From DASSBG01 sp035699085 (GTDB lineage: Bacteria > Pseudomonadota > Gammaproteobacteria > Xanthomonadales > Rhodanobacteraceae): a stretch of 64,000 bases of DNA. The stretch is taken from assembly GCA_035699085.1 (NCBI GenBank), contig DASSBG010000039.1, positions 1 to 64,000 of the forward strand, written 5' to 3'. Below, piece after piece: positions 8,029 through 16,242 of the stretch (its first letter is position 1; every line of letters begins with the position of its first letter). The position numbers and the translations under genes are program-made. The notes beneath the pieces are model-generated. The model had not been told where the DNA came from and ran no database searches. It saw nothing but the letters and a program-made list of their open reading frames with translations.

Positions 8029-8964
8029 CTAAATCAGCTTGATCTCGCGCAGCCGCTCTTCGAGGTATTCGTGGGCGGTGATGGGCGTGTCGTAGCGCTT
8101 GGGGTTGGATTCGCTGATGCAGCTGGGCAACGGGTCGAGCACCACGTCGGGGTTGGGGTGCAGGAAGAACGGCACGGAGTAGCGCGGCTGCCGCGCGGCC
8201 TCGCCCGGCGGGTTGACCACGCGGTGGGTGGTCGACGGGTACACATGGTTGGTCAGGCGCTGCAGCATGTCGCCGATGTTGACCACGATGGCGTCGCCCT
8301 CGGTGGTGATCGGCAGCCACTTGCCGTCGCGGGTCAGCACCTCCAGCCCCGCGGTGCTGGCGCCGACCAGCAGGGTGATGAAGTTGATGTCCTCGTGGGC
8401 GCCGGCGCGCACGTTCGGCACGTCGTCCTGCTCGATCGGCGGGTAGTGGATCGGCCGCAGGATGGAGTTGCCACAGTCGGTCTTGTCGGCGAAGAAGTCC
8501 TCGGCCTCGCCGATGTGCAGCGCCAAGGCGCGAAGCACGCGGCTGCCGAGGTCGTCCAGTGCCTGGTACAGGCCGTAGCCGTAGCGCTTGAAGTCGGGGA
8601 TCTCGCTGGGCCAAAGGTTGGGCGGCATCAGCTCGGCGTAGCGCGAGCCGGATGGCAGCTCGCGGCCGATGTGCCAGAACTCCTTGAGATCGGGGTACTG
8701 GCTGTCCTTGGCGGTCTCGATCTTGAACGGCGTGTAGCCGCGCGCACCGCCGCCGCCGGCAACGTGGTAGCTGAGCTTGGTTTCCTGCGGCAGCGCGAAG
8801 AAGCGCTTGAAGACGTCGTAGGCGTGGCCGATCAGCTCGCTGTCGATGCCGTGGTGGCTGATGCAACAGAAGCCGAACTCACGGTAGGCGGCGCCAAGCT
8901 CGGCGACGAAGGCGTCGCGATCGCTGTCGTAGCGGCGGATGTCGAGGGTGGGAACGTGGTTCAT
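8029..8964 (-). CDS. 2-oxoglutarate/Fe(II)-dependent oxygenase, isopenicillin N synthase family
   Basis: 311 residues. The N-terminal DIOX_N block (FGFCCISHHGI at 30-40) and the double-stranded beta-helix core are both present. The iron triad is His190, Asp192 (HED) and His247 (STTHRVV), and the 2-oxoglutarate-binding RYS is at 261-263. Full length and intact for the family, which hydroxylates or desaturates small molecules in the cytoplasm. The substrate cannot be read from sequence. It stands alone, with GGGAATG arrays directly at both ends. Confidence 0.9.
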   Translation of the reverse strand: MNHVPTLDIRRYDSDRDAFVAELGAAYREFGFCCISHHGIDSELIGHAYDVFKRFFALPQETKLSYHVAGGGGARGYTPFKIETAKDSQYPDLKEFWHIGRELPSGSRYAELMPPNLWPSEIPDFKRYGYGLYQALDDLGSRVLRALALHIGEAEDFFADKTDCGNSILRPIHYPPIEQDDVPNVRAGAHEDINFITLLVGASTAGLEVLTRDGKWLPITTEGDAIVVNIGDMLQRLTNHVYPSTTHRVVNPPGEAARQPRYSVPFFLHPNPDVVLDPLPSCISESNPKRYDTPITAHEYLEERLREIKLI

Positions 8965-8971
8965 TTCTTGT

Positions 8972-9001
8972 GGGAATGGGGAATGGGGAATCGGGAATGG
9001 G
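8972..9001. repeat. Short GGGAATG heptamer array
   Basis: Units GGGAATG, GGGAATG, GGGAATC and GGGAATG end in GGGC. It starts 8 bases upstream of the oxygenase ATG, so it would lie in the 5' leader or overlap the promoter of that gene. Confidence 0.9.
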
Positions 9002-9057
9002 CAAAGCGGAGGCAGCCGCGGAGCGACCGCCAGCGGTCAAGCATAGCGCGCCGGTCA

Positions 9058-9140
9058 AAAAAGGGGACGGAGGCAATTAAGCGGAAGCTGACGCAGGAAC
9101 GTCAGCTTCGCACGGGCTTAATTGCCTCCGTCCCCTTTTT
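9058..9140. repeat. Solo copy of the RAYT palindrome (no transposase)
   Basis: Left arm 9058-9083 is identical to the left arm at 2844-2869. Right arm 9116-9140 is its complement except for one base. The inner loop again carries a stem (GAAGCTGACG against CGTCAGCTTC). It lies 13 bases downstream of the glmM stop codon with T5 at the right end, and may serve as a terminator. It is a non-autonomous copy, about 6.2 kb from the RAYT. Confidence 0.92.
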
Positions 9141-9153
9141 GACTTTCTTGGAA

Positions 9154-10509
9154 TCAGGCGGCGTGTGCGGCGGCGGCGGACTGCACAACGTCGGCGAGGC
9201 GCGCGGCGAGGCGATCGACCTCGGCGGCGTCGTCGGCCTCGATGGTCACGCGCACCACCGGCTCGGTGCCGGAAGGCCGCAGCACCACGCGGCCGCGGCC
9301 GCTGAGGGTCGACTCGACCTCGGCCAGCGCATCCTGCACTGGCGCGGCGGCGACCAGCGCGGCGCCGCCCTGGGCACGCACGTTGACGGTGAGTTGCGGC
9401 AGCTTGTGCAGCTCGCTGCGCGCCTGTGCCAGGTCCATCCCCCGGTGCGACAACGCCTCCAGCGCGGCCAGTGCGCTGACGATGCCGTCGCCGGTGCTGG
9501 CCCGGTCCAGGCAGAGGATGTGGCCGGAGGTTTCGCCCCCCAGCAGCCCGTCCCGCTGCTGCAGGGCCTGCAGCACATGGCGATCGCCGACCTTGGCGCG
9601 CACGAACTCGATGTCCAGCGCGGCCAGCGCCTGCTGCAGCCCGAAATTGCTCATCAAGGTGCCGACCACCGGCCCGCGCAGCCGGCCGCGCGCCCGCCAG
9701 TCCCGGGCCAGGATGTAGAGCAGGTCGTCGCCGTCGACCAGCGCGCCGGTGCGGTCAACCATCTGCACCCGGTCGCCATCGCCGTCGAAGGCAATGCCGA
9801 GGTCGGCGCCGCGCTCGCGCACCGCCTGCTGCAGCGCCGCCGGCTGGGTGGAGCCGACACCGAGGTTGATGTTGAAGCCGTCGGGCGAGCAGCCGATGCA
9901 ATAGACGGTCGCGCCCAGCTCGGCCAGCACCTGCGGCGCCACCTGGTAGGTCGCGCCGTGCGCGCAATCGAGCACGATGTTCATGCCCTTCAGGCTGAAG
10001 TCGGTGGCGACGGTGGACTTGCAGTACTCGACGTAGCGGGAGTCGGCGTCCTCGATGCGCACCGCCTTGCCGAGGTGCTCGGAGTCGACGGTGACGAAGT
10101 CGCGCTCGATCTCGGCTTCGATGGCGGCCTCGACCTCGTCGCTGAGCTTTTGCCCCTGGCGGTCGAAGAACTTGATGCCATTGTCGTGGTAGGGGTTGTG
10201 CGAGGCGCTGATGACGATGCCGGCGCTGGCGCGCAGCGAACGCGTCAGCCAGGCCACGGCGGGCGTCGGCATCGGGCCGAGCAGGCGCACGTCGGCGCCG
10301 GCGGCGACCAGGCCCGACTCCAGCGCGGCCTCGAACATGTAGCCGGACACGCGGGTGTCCTTGCCGATGACGACGGTGGCGCGGCCACGGTCGTCGGTCA
10401 GCACGCGGCCGGCGGCGCGGCCCAGCTTCAGCATCAGCTCCGCGCTCACCGGCCATTGCCCGACGCGGCCGCGGATGCCGTCGGTACCGAAATACTTGCG
10501 TTCGCTCAC
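9154..10509 (-). CDS. glmM: Phosphoglucosamine mutase GlmM
   Basis: 451 residues from a GTG start (MSERKYFGTDGIRGRVG). It converts glucosamine 6-phosphate to glucosamine 1-phosphate for UDP-GlcNAc, and so for peptidoglycan and LPS. The phosphoserine loop ISASHNPYHDNGIKFF places the catalytic Ser at 103, the metal loop reads DGDGDR, and the C-terminal phosphate-binding RPSGTEP is present. The open frame extends upstream to 10983 through a heptamer array, but homology begins at the GTG. Confidence 0.96.
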   Translation of the reverse strand: MSERKYFGTDGIRGRVGQWPVSAELMLKLGRAAGRVLTDDRGRATVVIGKDTRVSGYMFEAALESGLVAAGADVRLLGPMPTPAVAWLTRSLRASAGIVISASHNPYHDNGIKFFDRQGQKLSDEVEAAIEAEIERDFVTVDSEHLGKAVRIEDADSRYVEYCKSTVATDFSLKGMNIVLDCAHGATYQVAPQVLAELGATVYCIGCSPDGFNINLGVGSTQPAALQQAVRERGADLGIAFDGDGDRVQMVDRTGALVDGDDLLYILARDWRARGRLRGPVVGTLMSNFGLQQALAALDIEFVRAKVGDRHVLQALQQRDGLLGGETSGHILCLDRASTGDGIVSALAALEALSHRGMDLAQARSELHKLPQLTVNVRAQGGAALVAAAPVQDALAEVESTLSGRGRVVLRPSGTEPVVRVTIEADDAAEVDRLAARLADVVQSAAAAHAA

Positions 10510-11012
10510 TGCGGGGTCCTGCAGTCCATGAACTGCAAAGACTGCCAGAGTAGGCGGTGTACTGCCAGTGAACGTGTGTCGTTTCGGGGACCAGGGACCG
10601 GGGACCGGGGACCAAGGACCGGGGACCAAGGACCGGGGACCGGGGACCAGGGACTCGCGACTCGGGCGAAGCCGCGGGACCCGGGGCCCGGGACCCGGGA
10701 CCCGCAAGGCGCGGACCTGGCGATGCAGCCGCTGTCGGGCGGCGCGGCCGCGTCGGCGTCCGTGCGGCGCACGAGAAGCGGCCGTTGCGGGACCGCGCCA
10801 GATATTCGGACCACCGCAGCATTGGCGATGGGGTAACCGGGGCCGACAGCGCCCACTCAGCGCGGCCGCGCCGCCAATCCAGCAGCACTGTTTGACCCGC
10901 CGCTGTGCGGGTCCCGTGTCCCGGGTCCCCGGATCCCCGTCCCGGCCAGCAGGCGCCGCGATCCAAAACGCGCCATGCGACACTTCGCCAGTCCCGGATT
11001 CGCGCTTCCAGC
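10510..11012. repeat. Intergenic region with several GGGACCN arrays
   Basis: No gene is supported. At 10586-10655 about ten units alternate GGGACCG, GGGACCA and AGGACCG. At 10676-10705 the unit becomes GGGACCC. At 10908-10945 the same type appears in the opposite direction (GGGTCCC, GGTCCCC). Arrays in opposite directions could pair into a long hairpin. Confidence 0.88.
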
Positions 11013-11018
11013 TACAAT
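11013..11018 (+). promoter_or_regulatory. Candidate -10 element (TACAAT) for leaderless bpt
   Basis: TACAAT matches the sigma-70 -10 consensus at five of six bases and ends 6 bases before the ATG at 11025, so a start point 7 bases downstream would coincide with the A of the start codon. No good -35 is visible and no Shine-Dalgarno precedes the ATG. Both fit a leaderless transcript. Confidence 0.45.
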
Positions 11019-11024
11019 CCGGCC

Positions 11025-11753
11025 ATGCGCTCGCAACCGGCCCATTTGCTGCAGACCCTGCCGCACCCGTGCGGCTATTTCGAAGGCCGGCTGGCGCGCA
11101 ACCTGGTGCTGGACCCGGCCGACCCGGCGCTGCCGCGGCATTACGCGCTGGCCTTGCGGCATGGCTTTCGCCGTGCTGGCGGCCACATCTACCGGCCCTA
11201 CTGCGGCAGCTGCCGGGCTTGCGTGCCCTGCCGTGTGCCGGTAAGGGAGTTCATGCCCGACCGCAGCCAGCGGCGCTGCCTGCGCGACAACGCCGACCTG
11301 GAGATCATCGACACCGACCCGGGCTTCACCCGCGAGCGCTACGCGCTGTACCGCCGTTACCTGCGCACGCGCCATGCCGGCGGTGGCATGGACGAGGCCG
11401 CAGCGCAGGACTTCCGCGAGTTCCTCAGTGCGCCGTGGAGCCCGACGCGGTTCCTGGAGTTTCGCCACCAAGGCAACCTGCTGGCGGTCGCGGTGACCGA
11501 CATCTCCCCGGCCGGCCTGTCGGCGGTGTACACGTTCTTCGATCCGGCGGAGGCGCACCGTGGGCTTGGCACGCGCGCCATCCTCGAGCAGATTGAGTGG
11601 GCCCGGCGGCTGGACGTGCCGCACGTCTATCTCGGCTTCTGGATCGCCGGCCATCCGAAGATGCACTACAAGGCGCGCTTCCGCCCGCTGCAAATCCTCG
11701 AAGGCGACCGGTGGGTGGCCAGACAAGCGGACGGACGCAATCAGGCGCCCTGA
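11025..11753 (+). CDS. bpt: Aspartate/glutamate leucyltransferase Bpt
   Basis: 242 residues, the family length. Bpt transfers leucine from Leu-tRNA to N-terminal Asp or Glu of proteins, feeding the ClpS/ClpAP N-degron pathway. The N-terminal ATE domain has the Cys cluster CGSCRACVPCR (60-70), and the C-terminal GNAT-like half has HRGLGTRAILEQIEWAR and the YLGFWI-x-GHPKMHYKARFRP block. The start is taken at MRSQPAHLL. A small palindrome related to the RAYT arm (CAATCAGG-CGCCCTGATTGCCACAGTCCCCTTT) covers and follows the stop. Confidence 0.94.
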   Translation: MRSQPAHLLQTLPHPCGYFEGRLARNLVLDPADPALPRHYALALRHGFRRAGGHIYRPYCGSCRACVPCRVPVREFMPDRSQRRCLRDNADLEIIDTDPGFTRERYALYRRYLRTRHAGGGMDEAAAQDFREFLSAPWSPTRFLEFRHQGNLLAVAVTDISPAGLSAVYTFFDPAEAHRGLGTRAILEQIEWARRLDVPHVYLGFWIAGHPKMHYKARFRPLQILEGDRWVARQADGRNQAP

Positions 11754-11905
11754 TTGCCACAGTCCCCTTTCTGATGGTGGGTTGCCAACGTCGGGTTACG
11801 CGCCTGCGGCGCCAACCCGACCTACGGCGCTCCGATTCGGCTTCCGCCGGCGGCCCGCCGTCCGATTCCCGATTCTCCATTCCCCATTCCCGGCGCGACA
11901 GCGCC
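11754..11905. repeat. Convergent-gene spacer with palindrome and heptamers
   Basis: A dyad at 11789-11825 reads GTCGGGTTACGCG, CCTGCG, then GCGCCAACCCGACCTAC. Heptamer-type sequence (GATTCCC, CCATTCC) fills about 11863-11893. A further array, GGTCCCC-rich, lies at 11927-11981 inside the 3' end of the next gene. No gene is seen. Confidence 0.8.
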
Positions 11906-13468
11906 TTACGGCGCGACACGGGCCTGTCCGGTCCCCGCTCCCTGGTCCCCGGTCCCCGTTTTTCCGTCCCCGGTCCCCGAAACGGGATACGGGTACAGCT
12001 CGTCCATGCGGATCGAGATGCCCTCGTTGCCGACCATGCGGCAGTGCCGGCGCTGCAGGCGGCGCGGATCGTCAAGTCCGCAGCTGTGCGCGATCACGCC
12101 CACCTCGTGCATCACGTTGCGTGCGTAGTGCGCGACGCGTTCGGCCTTGTCGGCCACCACCAGCCCGCGCTGCAGCCGCGGGTTGTGCGTGGTGACGCCG
12201 GTCGGGCAGGTGTTGCGGTTGCAGCGCAGCGACTGGATGCAGCCCAGCGCGAACATGAAGCCGCGTGCCGAGTTGACGAAGTCGGCACCCATGCTCATGG
12301 CCCAGGCCACCTCGTAGGCAGTGATGCACTTGCCGGCGCAGATCACCTTGACGCGCTGGCGCAGGCCATGCGCCACCAGCACATCCACCAGCTGCGGCAG
12401 CGATTCGCGCAGTGGCAGGCCGACGCCCTCCATCAAGGTCTGCGGCGCGGCGCCGGTGCCGCCTTCGGAGCCGTCGAGCACGATGAAATCGGGCGCGCTC
12501 TCGATGCCGCGGCGGTGGATGGCGTTGCACAGCTCGGCGATCCAGTCGAGGTCGCCGAGCACCGCCTTGAAGCCGGTCGGCCGGCCGCTGATGTCGCGAA
12601 CGCGGGCAATGAAATCCAGCAGCTCCTCGACGTTGCCGATCTCGACGTGGCGGTTGGGGCTGATCGAGTCCATGCCGGCGGGAATGCCGCGGATGGCGGC
12701 GATCTCCGGCGTCACCTTGACTGCCGGCAGCAGGCCGCCCTTGCCAGGCTTGGCGCCCTGGCTGAGCTTGATGCTGACCATCTTCACTTCCGGGTGCGCA
12801 CAGATCGCCCGCAGCCTGTCTTCATCCAGCGTATGTCCGGGTCCGCAGACGCCGTACTTGGCGGTGCCGATCTCGAACACCAGGTCGCAGCCACCCTCGA
12901 GGTGGTACGGCGAAAGGCCGCCCTCGCCGGTGTCCAGCCAGATGCCGGCCTTCGCCGCGCCGCGCGACAGCGCGCGCACCGCCGGCGCCGAGATCGACCC
13001 GTAGCTCATGGCCGAGACATTGAAGAAGGCGGCGTGCGAATACGGCTGGCGCGCATGCGGGCCGATGACGATCGGCGCCGGCTCGACGGCGTCGGTGGCC
13101 TGCGCCGGGAACGCGCTGTTGATAAAGAACGGGTTGCCCTCCTGCTGAAGGTTGCGGGTGGTGCCGAAGCCGCGGGTGTTGTCGACATCGAGGGCGGCGC
13201 GGTAGACCCAGACGCGCTCGGCGCGGTTGAACGGCAATTCCTGGCGGTCGAAGGCAAAGAAGTACTGGCGGAAGAACTCGCCGAGGATCTGGAACAGCCG
13301 GCGGAAGCGGCCAATCACCGGGTAGTTGCGGCGCACCGCGTTGGCCGTCTGCGCACGGTCAACCAGGAACAGCACCACCAGCGCCAGCGCCAGCACGCCA
13401 ATGACGACGAGGAAGATGCCTGCCAGCCATTCGATGGTCAGCAGGGCCCAATGCGACAGTTCGTTCAC
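11906..13468 (-). CDS. FMN-binding glutamate synthase family protein, membrane anchored
   Basis: 520 residues from a GTG start at 13468; the frame stays open upstream to 13600, but family-like sequence begins NELSHWALL. An N-terminal transmembrane segment (about 8-36) precedes a GltS central/FMN domain with SYGSISAPAVRALSRGA, GEGGLSPYHLEGG, KLSQGAKPGKGG, DGSEGGTGAAP and the Cys-rich CIQSLRCNRNTCPTGVTT. Such stand-alone proteins lack the amidotransferase domain; the physiological reaction is not settled. The last 24 or so residues (GTGDGKTGTGDQGAGTGQ) are translated from a GGGACCN array, so the natural stop seems to have been lost or displaced. Confidence 0.88.
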   Translation of the reverse strand: MNELSHWALLTIEWLAGIFLVVIGVLALALVVLFLVDRAQTANAVRRNYPVIGRFRRLFQILGEFFRQYFFAFDRQELPFNRAERVWVYRAALDVDNTRGFGTTRNLQQEGNPFFINSAFPAQATDAVEPAPIVIGPHARQPYSHAAFFNVSAMSYGSISAPAVRALSRGAAKAGIWLDTGEGGLSPYHLEGGCDLVFEIGTAKYGVCGPGHTLDEDRLRAICAHPEVKMVSIKLSQGAKPGKGGLLPAVKVTPEIAAIRGIPAGMDSISPNRHVEIGNVEELLDFIARVRDISGRPTGFKAVLGDLDWIAELCNAIHRRGIESAPDFIVLDGSEGGTGAAPQTLMEGVGLPLRESLPQLVDVLVAHGLRQRVKVICAGKCITAYEVAWAMSMGADFVNSARGFMFALGCIQSLRCNRNTCPTGVTTHNPRLQRGLVVADKAERVAHYARNVMHEVGVIAHSCGLDDPRRLQRRHCRMVGNEGISIRMDELYPYPVSGTGDGKTGTGDQGAGTGQARVAP

Positions 13469-13530
13469 GCCGGTTCCCCGTCGATGCGATACTCGCGGTG
13501 ATTGTACCGGCCCACACGCCCGCCACCGCC

Positions 13531-15303
13531 ATGACACTGCGCCGCCGCACCGCCCTGCTTCCGCTGCTCGCCCTGCTGACGCTGCCGTGCATGCCGGCAT
13601 CGGCCGTGGCGCACGGCAACGCCGCGGGCGCCGGCGCGAATACGCAGCGTGACACCTGGATGAGCGTGACCATGGAAGGCCGCAAGATCGGTTCGGCGCA
13701 CCTGTCGCGGGTGGTCAAGGGCGACACCGTGACCAGCACGGAGACGCTCCGCTTCGAACTGGAGCGCGCCGGCACCCGGATCACCATCGAGAACCGCGAG
13801 ACCGACATCGAGAGCCGCAGCGGCAAGGTGCTCGGCTTCGACGGCCGCACGCGGTTGTCGGGGATCGAGAATCACGTCCACGGCAGGCGGCTCGATGATG
13901 GACGCGTGCGGGTTGAGCGGAGCGTCGGCGGGCAGTCGCACAGCCACGTGATGGATTGGCCGGCGCGCGCGCTGCTCTCCGAGGGCCAGCGCCTGGCGCA
14001 GCTCCGCGCCGGCCTGGCGGCGGGGACAAAGCTGCAGATGCGGGTGTTCGACATCACCAGCGGCGAGGCACTGACCGTCGACCGCCACGTGATCGGCGCG
14101 GAGACCGTCGCCCTGCCCGGCGGCGACGAACAGCTGACGCGCATCGAGCAGGTGCTGCACTACCCGGGCAACGACAGCGCCATGACGCTTTGGGTCGACG
14201 CAGCTGTTCACGTGCGCAAGATGCAGATGACGACGCTGGGCCAGTCGCTCGAGCTGCTCGCCTGCGACCGCGCCTGCGCCACCGCGCCGAACCAGCCGGC
14301 CAGCGTTTTTTCCCATGCCATGGCCGCGCTGCCGCAACCGCTGGACCGCGCGCAGCGGCGCGGCCCGCTGCGCTACATCGTGCGTTCACGGGACAGCCAG
14401 CCGCTGCACTTCGCGTCGACCGACGAGCAGCGGGTGCGCCGTGACGGCGACCAATGGATCATCGACATCGGCGGCGACCTTGCGCAGCGCGAGCCCCCGC
14501 CGACCGAGCTCGATGCCGCCGCCACCGCCTGGCTGCAGAGTGCCGATCCGAAGCTGCACGCGCTGGCGCTTCGGGCCGCCGGCAATGCGCGCGGCACGGC
14601 GGCGCGGATGCACGCGCTGCAGGTTTTTGTCAACGGTTACATCGCGCACAAGAATCTGGGCGTGGGTTATGCCTCGGCGCTGGAAACCCTGCAGACGCGC
14701 AGCGGCGACTGCACCGAGCACGCGGTGCTGCTGGCGGCGCTGGCGCGATCACTGGCGATCCCGGCGCGGGTGGTCACCGGCCTGGTTTACACGCCCCGCT
14801 ACGCCGGCCGCGAGAACGTGCTGGTGCCGCATGCCTGGGTGCAGGCCTGGGTCGACGGCCACTGGCGCAGCTACGACGCGGCGCTCGGCGGCTTCGACAG
14901 TGGCCATCTGGCGCTGGCCGTCGGCAACGGCGATCCCTGGCGCTTCTACGCCGGCATGCAAACGCTTGGGCGGCTGCATGTCGTGAGCGTGGCCGCGCCA
15001 AGAGGCGCGCGGGACTCGGGACCCGGGACTCGGGACGCGGAAAGGGCGGCACGAGCGGCGGCCAAGGCACGCGCTTTGTCGCCGGGCGGTGGGGAGCGGG
15101 GACCGGGGACCGGGGACCAGGGACCGGGGACCGGGGACCAGGGACCGGGGACCGGACAAGCCGCGATCCTGACGCCGCGGCCGGCGAGTAGTTGCCGCCG
15201 CTGCCTGCGCGCACCGGGCGTGGCCGTCCTCGACCACGAACACGACCGGCTTGGCGTCGCGCTCGACCACCGCGAGCGTTTTTCAAGCGCCTCGGGACGC
15301 TGA
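13531..15303 (+). CDS. Periplasmic transglutaminase-like cysteine protease family protein
   Basis: 590 residues from the ATG at 13531. Signal peptide at about 1-27. The first two thirds are a beta-rich region without a family I can name. The transglutaminase core is complete: Cys394 (SGDCTEH), His434 (HAWVQAW) and Asp449 (SYDAALG). Bacterial members act on periplasmic proteins or peptides; the exact reaction is unknown. From residue 495 the sequence becomes low complexity, and about 523-542 (GPGTGDQ repeated) are translated GGGACCN heptamers. The tail after that is unlike the domain, so the original end was probably near 15000-15010. It is divergent from the glutamate synthase-like gene. Confidence 0.82.
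   Translation: MTLRRRTALLPLLALLTLPCMPASAVAHGNAAGAGANTQRDTWMSVTMEGRKIGSAHLSRVVKGDTVTSTETLRFELERAGTRITIENRETDIESRSGKVLGFDGRTRLSGIENHVHGRRLDDGRVRVERSVGGQSHSHVMDWPARALLSEGQRLAQLRAGLAAGTKLQMRVFDITSGEALTVDRHVIGAETVALPGGDEQLTRIEQVLHYPGNDSAMTLWVDAAVHVRKMQMTTLGQSLELLACDRACATAPNQPASVFSHAMAALPQPLDRAQRRGPLRYIVRSRDSQPLHFASTDEQRVRRDGDQWIIDIGGDLAQREPPPTELDAAATAWLQSADPKLHALALRAAGNARGTAARMHALQVFVNGYIAHKNLGVGYASALETLQTRSGDCTEHAVLLAALARSLAIPARVVTGLVYTPRYAGRENVLVPHAWVQAWVDGHWRSYDAALGGFDSGHLALAVGNGDPWRFYAGMQTLGRLHVVSVAAPRGARDSGPGTRDAERAARAAAKARALSPGGGERGPGTGDQGPGTGDQGPGTGQAAILTPRPASSCRRCLRAPGVAVLDHEHDRLGVALDHRERFSSASGR
15097..15155. repeat. GGGACCG/GGGACCA array inside a reading frame
   Basis: About eight units of GGGACCG and GGGACCA, preceded at 15010-15040 by GGGACTC and GGGACCC units. 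Three heptamers make 21 bases, so the frame reads a perfect 7-residue repeat (GTGDQGP) at the C-terminus of the transglutaminase-like protein. Confidence 0.9.
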
Positions 15304-15308
15304 GCAGC

Positions 15309-15460
15309 GCCGGGTTTTCAACCCGCCGTTTCAGGTTGAGGCAGATTCCGCGGGGCGAGTTTTCCCGGCGGGTTGAAACCGGCCCTGCGGGATCCGGTTT
15401 CGGCGCGCAGCGCGGCGCGGCCCAGGGTGCCACATCGACGACGGCGGGTTGAAACCCGCC
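15309..15460. repeat. Three GGCGGGTTGAAACCCGCC-type palindromes
   Basis: Copies lie at about 15309-15327 (GCCGGGTTTTCAACCCGCC), 15366-15385 (imperfect) and 15443-15460 (perfect dyad with GAAA-like centre), each next to CCTGCGG or CCTACGG. It is the same family as 442-459. They fill the spacer between two convergent genes. Confidence 0.75.
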
Positions 15461-15501
15461 CTACGGAGGTTCGGCCTCTCCGCCGTTCGGGTCCCGGGTC
15501 G

Positions 15502-16010
15502 TCAGCCCTGCTTCTGCACGTACGCCGCCGGGTTCTTGTCCCTTGGCCGCACGCCGGTGCGGTGTCGTGCCACGCTTGCGAACAGAACGCCCAGCTCGTG
15601 GCGCAGCTTCACTGGCGCGTGCTGGCGGAAGTCAGCCAGACCCTGGCGTCCTCCTCGGCCATGTGATCGCTGTTGGCAAGGCGGGCCGCGCTGACGGCCT
15701 GCAGCCACTCGGCAGTGCCGGGTGCGTGTGCGACAACCTTGGCGACGGCATCGCGGATTTCATTGTGATCCTTGATTGCGTCGAGCGTCTCGGTGTCCGC
15801 GTCCTGTGTGTCGCCAGCCCCTTCGCCCCGGCGCAGCAAGGCTGGATAGAAATGCTGCTCCTCCGCCTCCGCACGCACTTCGAGGAAGCTGGCCAATTGG
15901 TCCCAAACGCCCTCAAGCGCCTTGACGTCGGCGCGGTCGATGGCATCCAGCAGGGCGAACAGGCGCCGCTGTTCGTGATGTTCGTCGAGGATCAGTTGGG
16001 TGATGTCCAT
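15502..16010 (-). pseudogene. Hemerythrin domain protein, frameshifted near its 3' end
   Basis: From the ATG at 16010 the first frame encodes a hemerythrin-like four-helix protein (DITQLILDEHHEQRRLFALLDAI, then EEQHFYPALL, KDHNEIRDAV, HMAEED) with His and Glu residues suited to a di-iron site. It then runs out of frame and stops at 15609. The expected continuation (GLADFRQHAPVKLRHELG and KNPAAYVQ) is in another minus-strand frame that ends at 15502. The switch is at about 15655-15670, after GAGGAGGACGCCAGG, and needs one base inserted or two removed. It could be a real mutation or an assembly error. Members bind oxygen, iron or NO in the cytoplasm. Confidence 0.78.
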
Positions 16011-16242
16011 GCGGCAGCGTCCTTGGGGGCAGAGGGGCCCACGCGACGGGCCGGTGCGGCGCGGCGCCACCCGGGCAAGCATGCGTTCTAGCATGACCCC
16101 TGCTGCCCGGGCCTGAAGCGCGGTCGGCGAAACGCTGGGCAAGGCGCGCAAGACCAATGTCGCGCGCGTTCACGGCCGCGTCGGCTGGTTGACACCGCCC
16201 AAAGGCGCCGGCGCCGCCGCTGTTCCAGTCCCCGGTCCCCGT

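Noticed and set aside
7594..10836. 1080-codon plus-strand open frame opposite the oxygenase and glmM genes
   Set aside because: It is antisense to two clearly conserved genes, runs through repeat arrays and has Ala/Gly/Val/Arg composition typical of GC-rich shadow frames.
10510..10983. N-terminal extension of GlmM by about 158 residues
   Set aside because: The open frame passes through heptamer arrays; family homology begins at the GTG at 10509 and length then equals the family norm.
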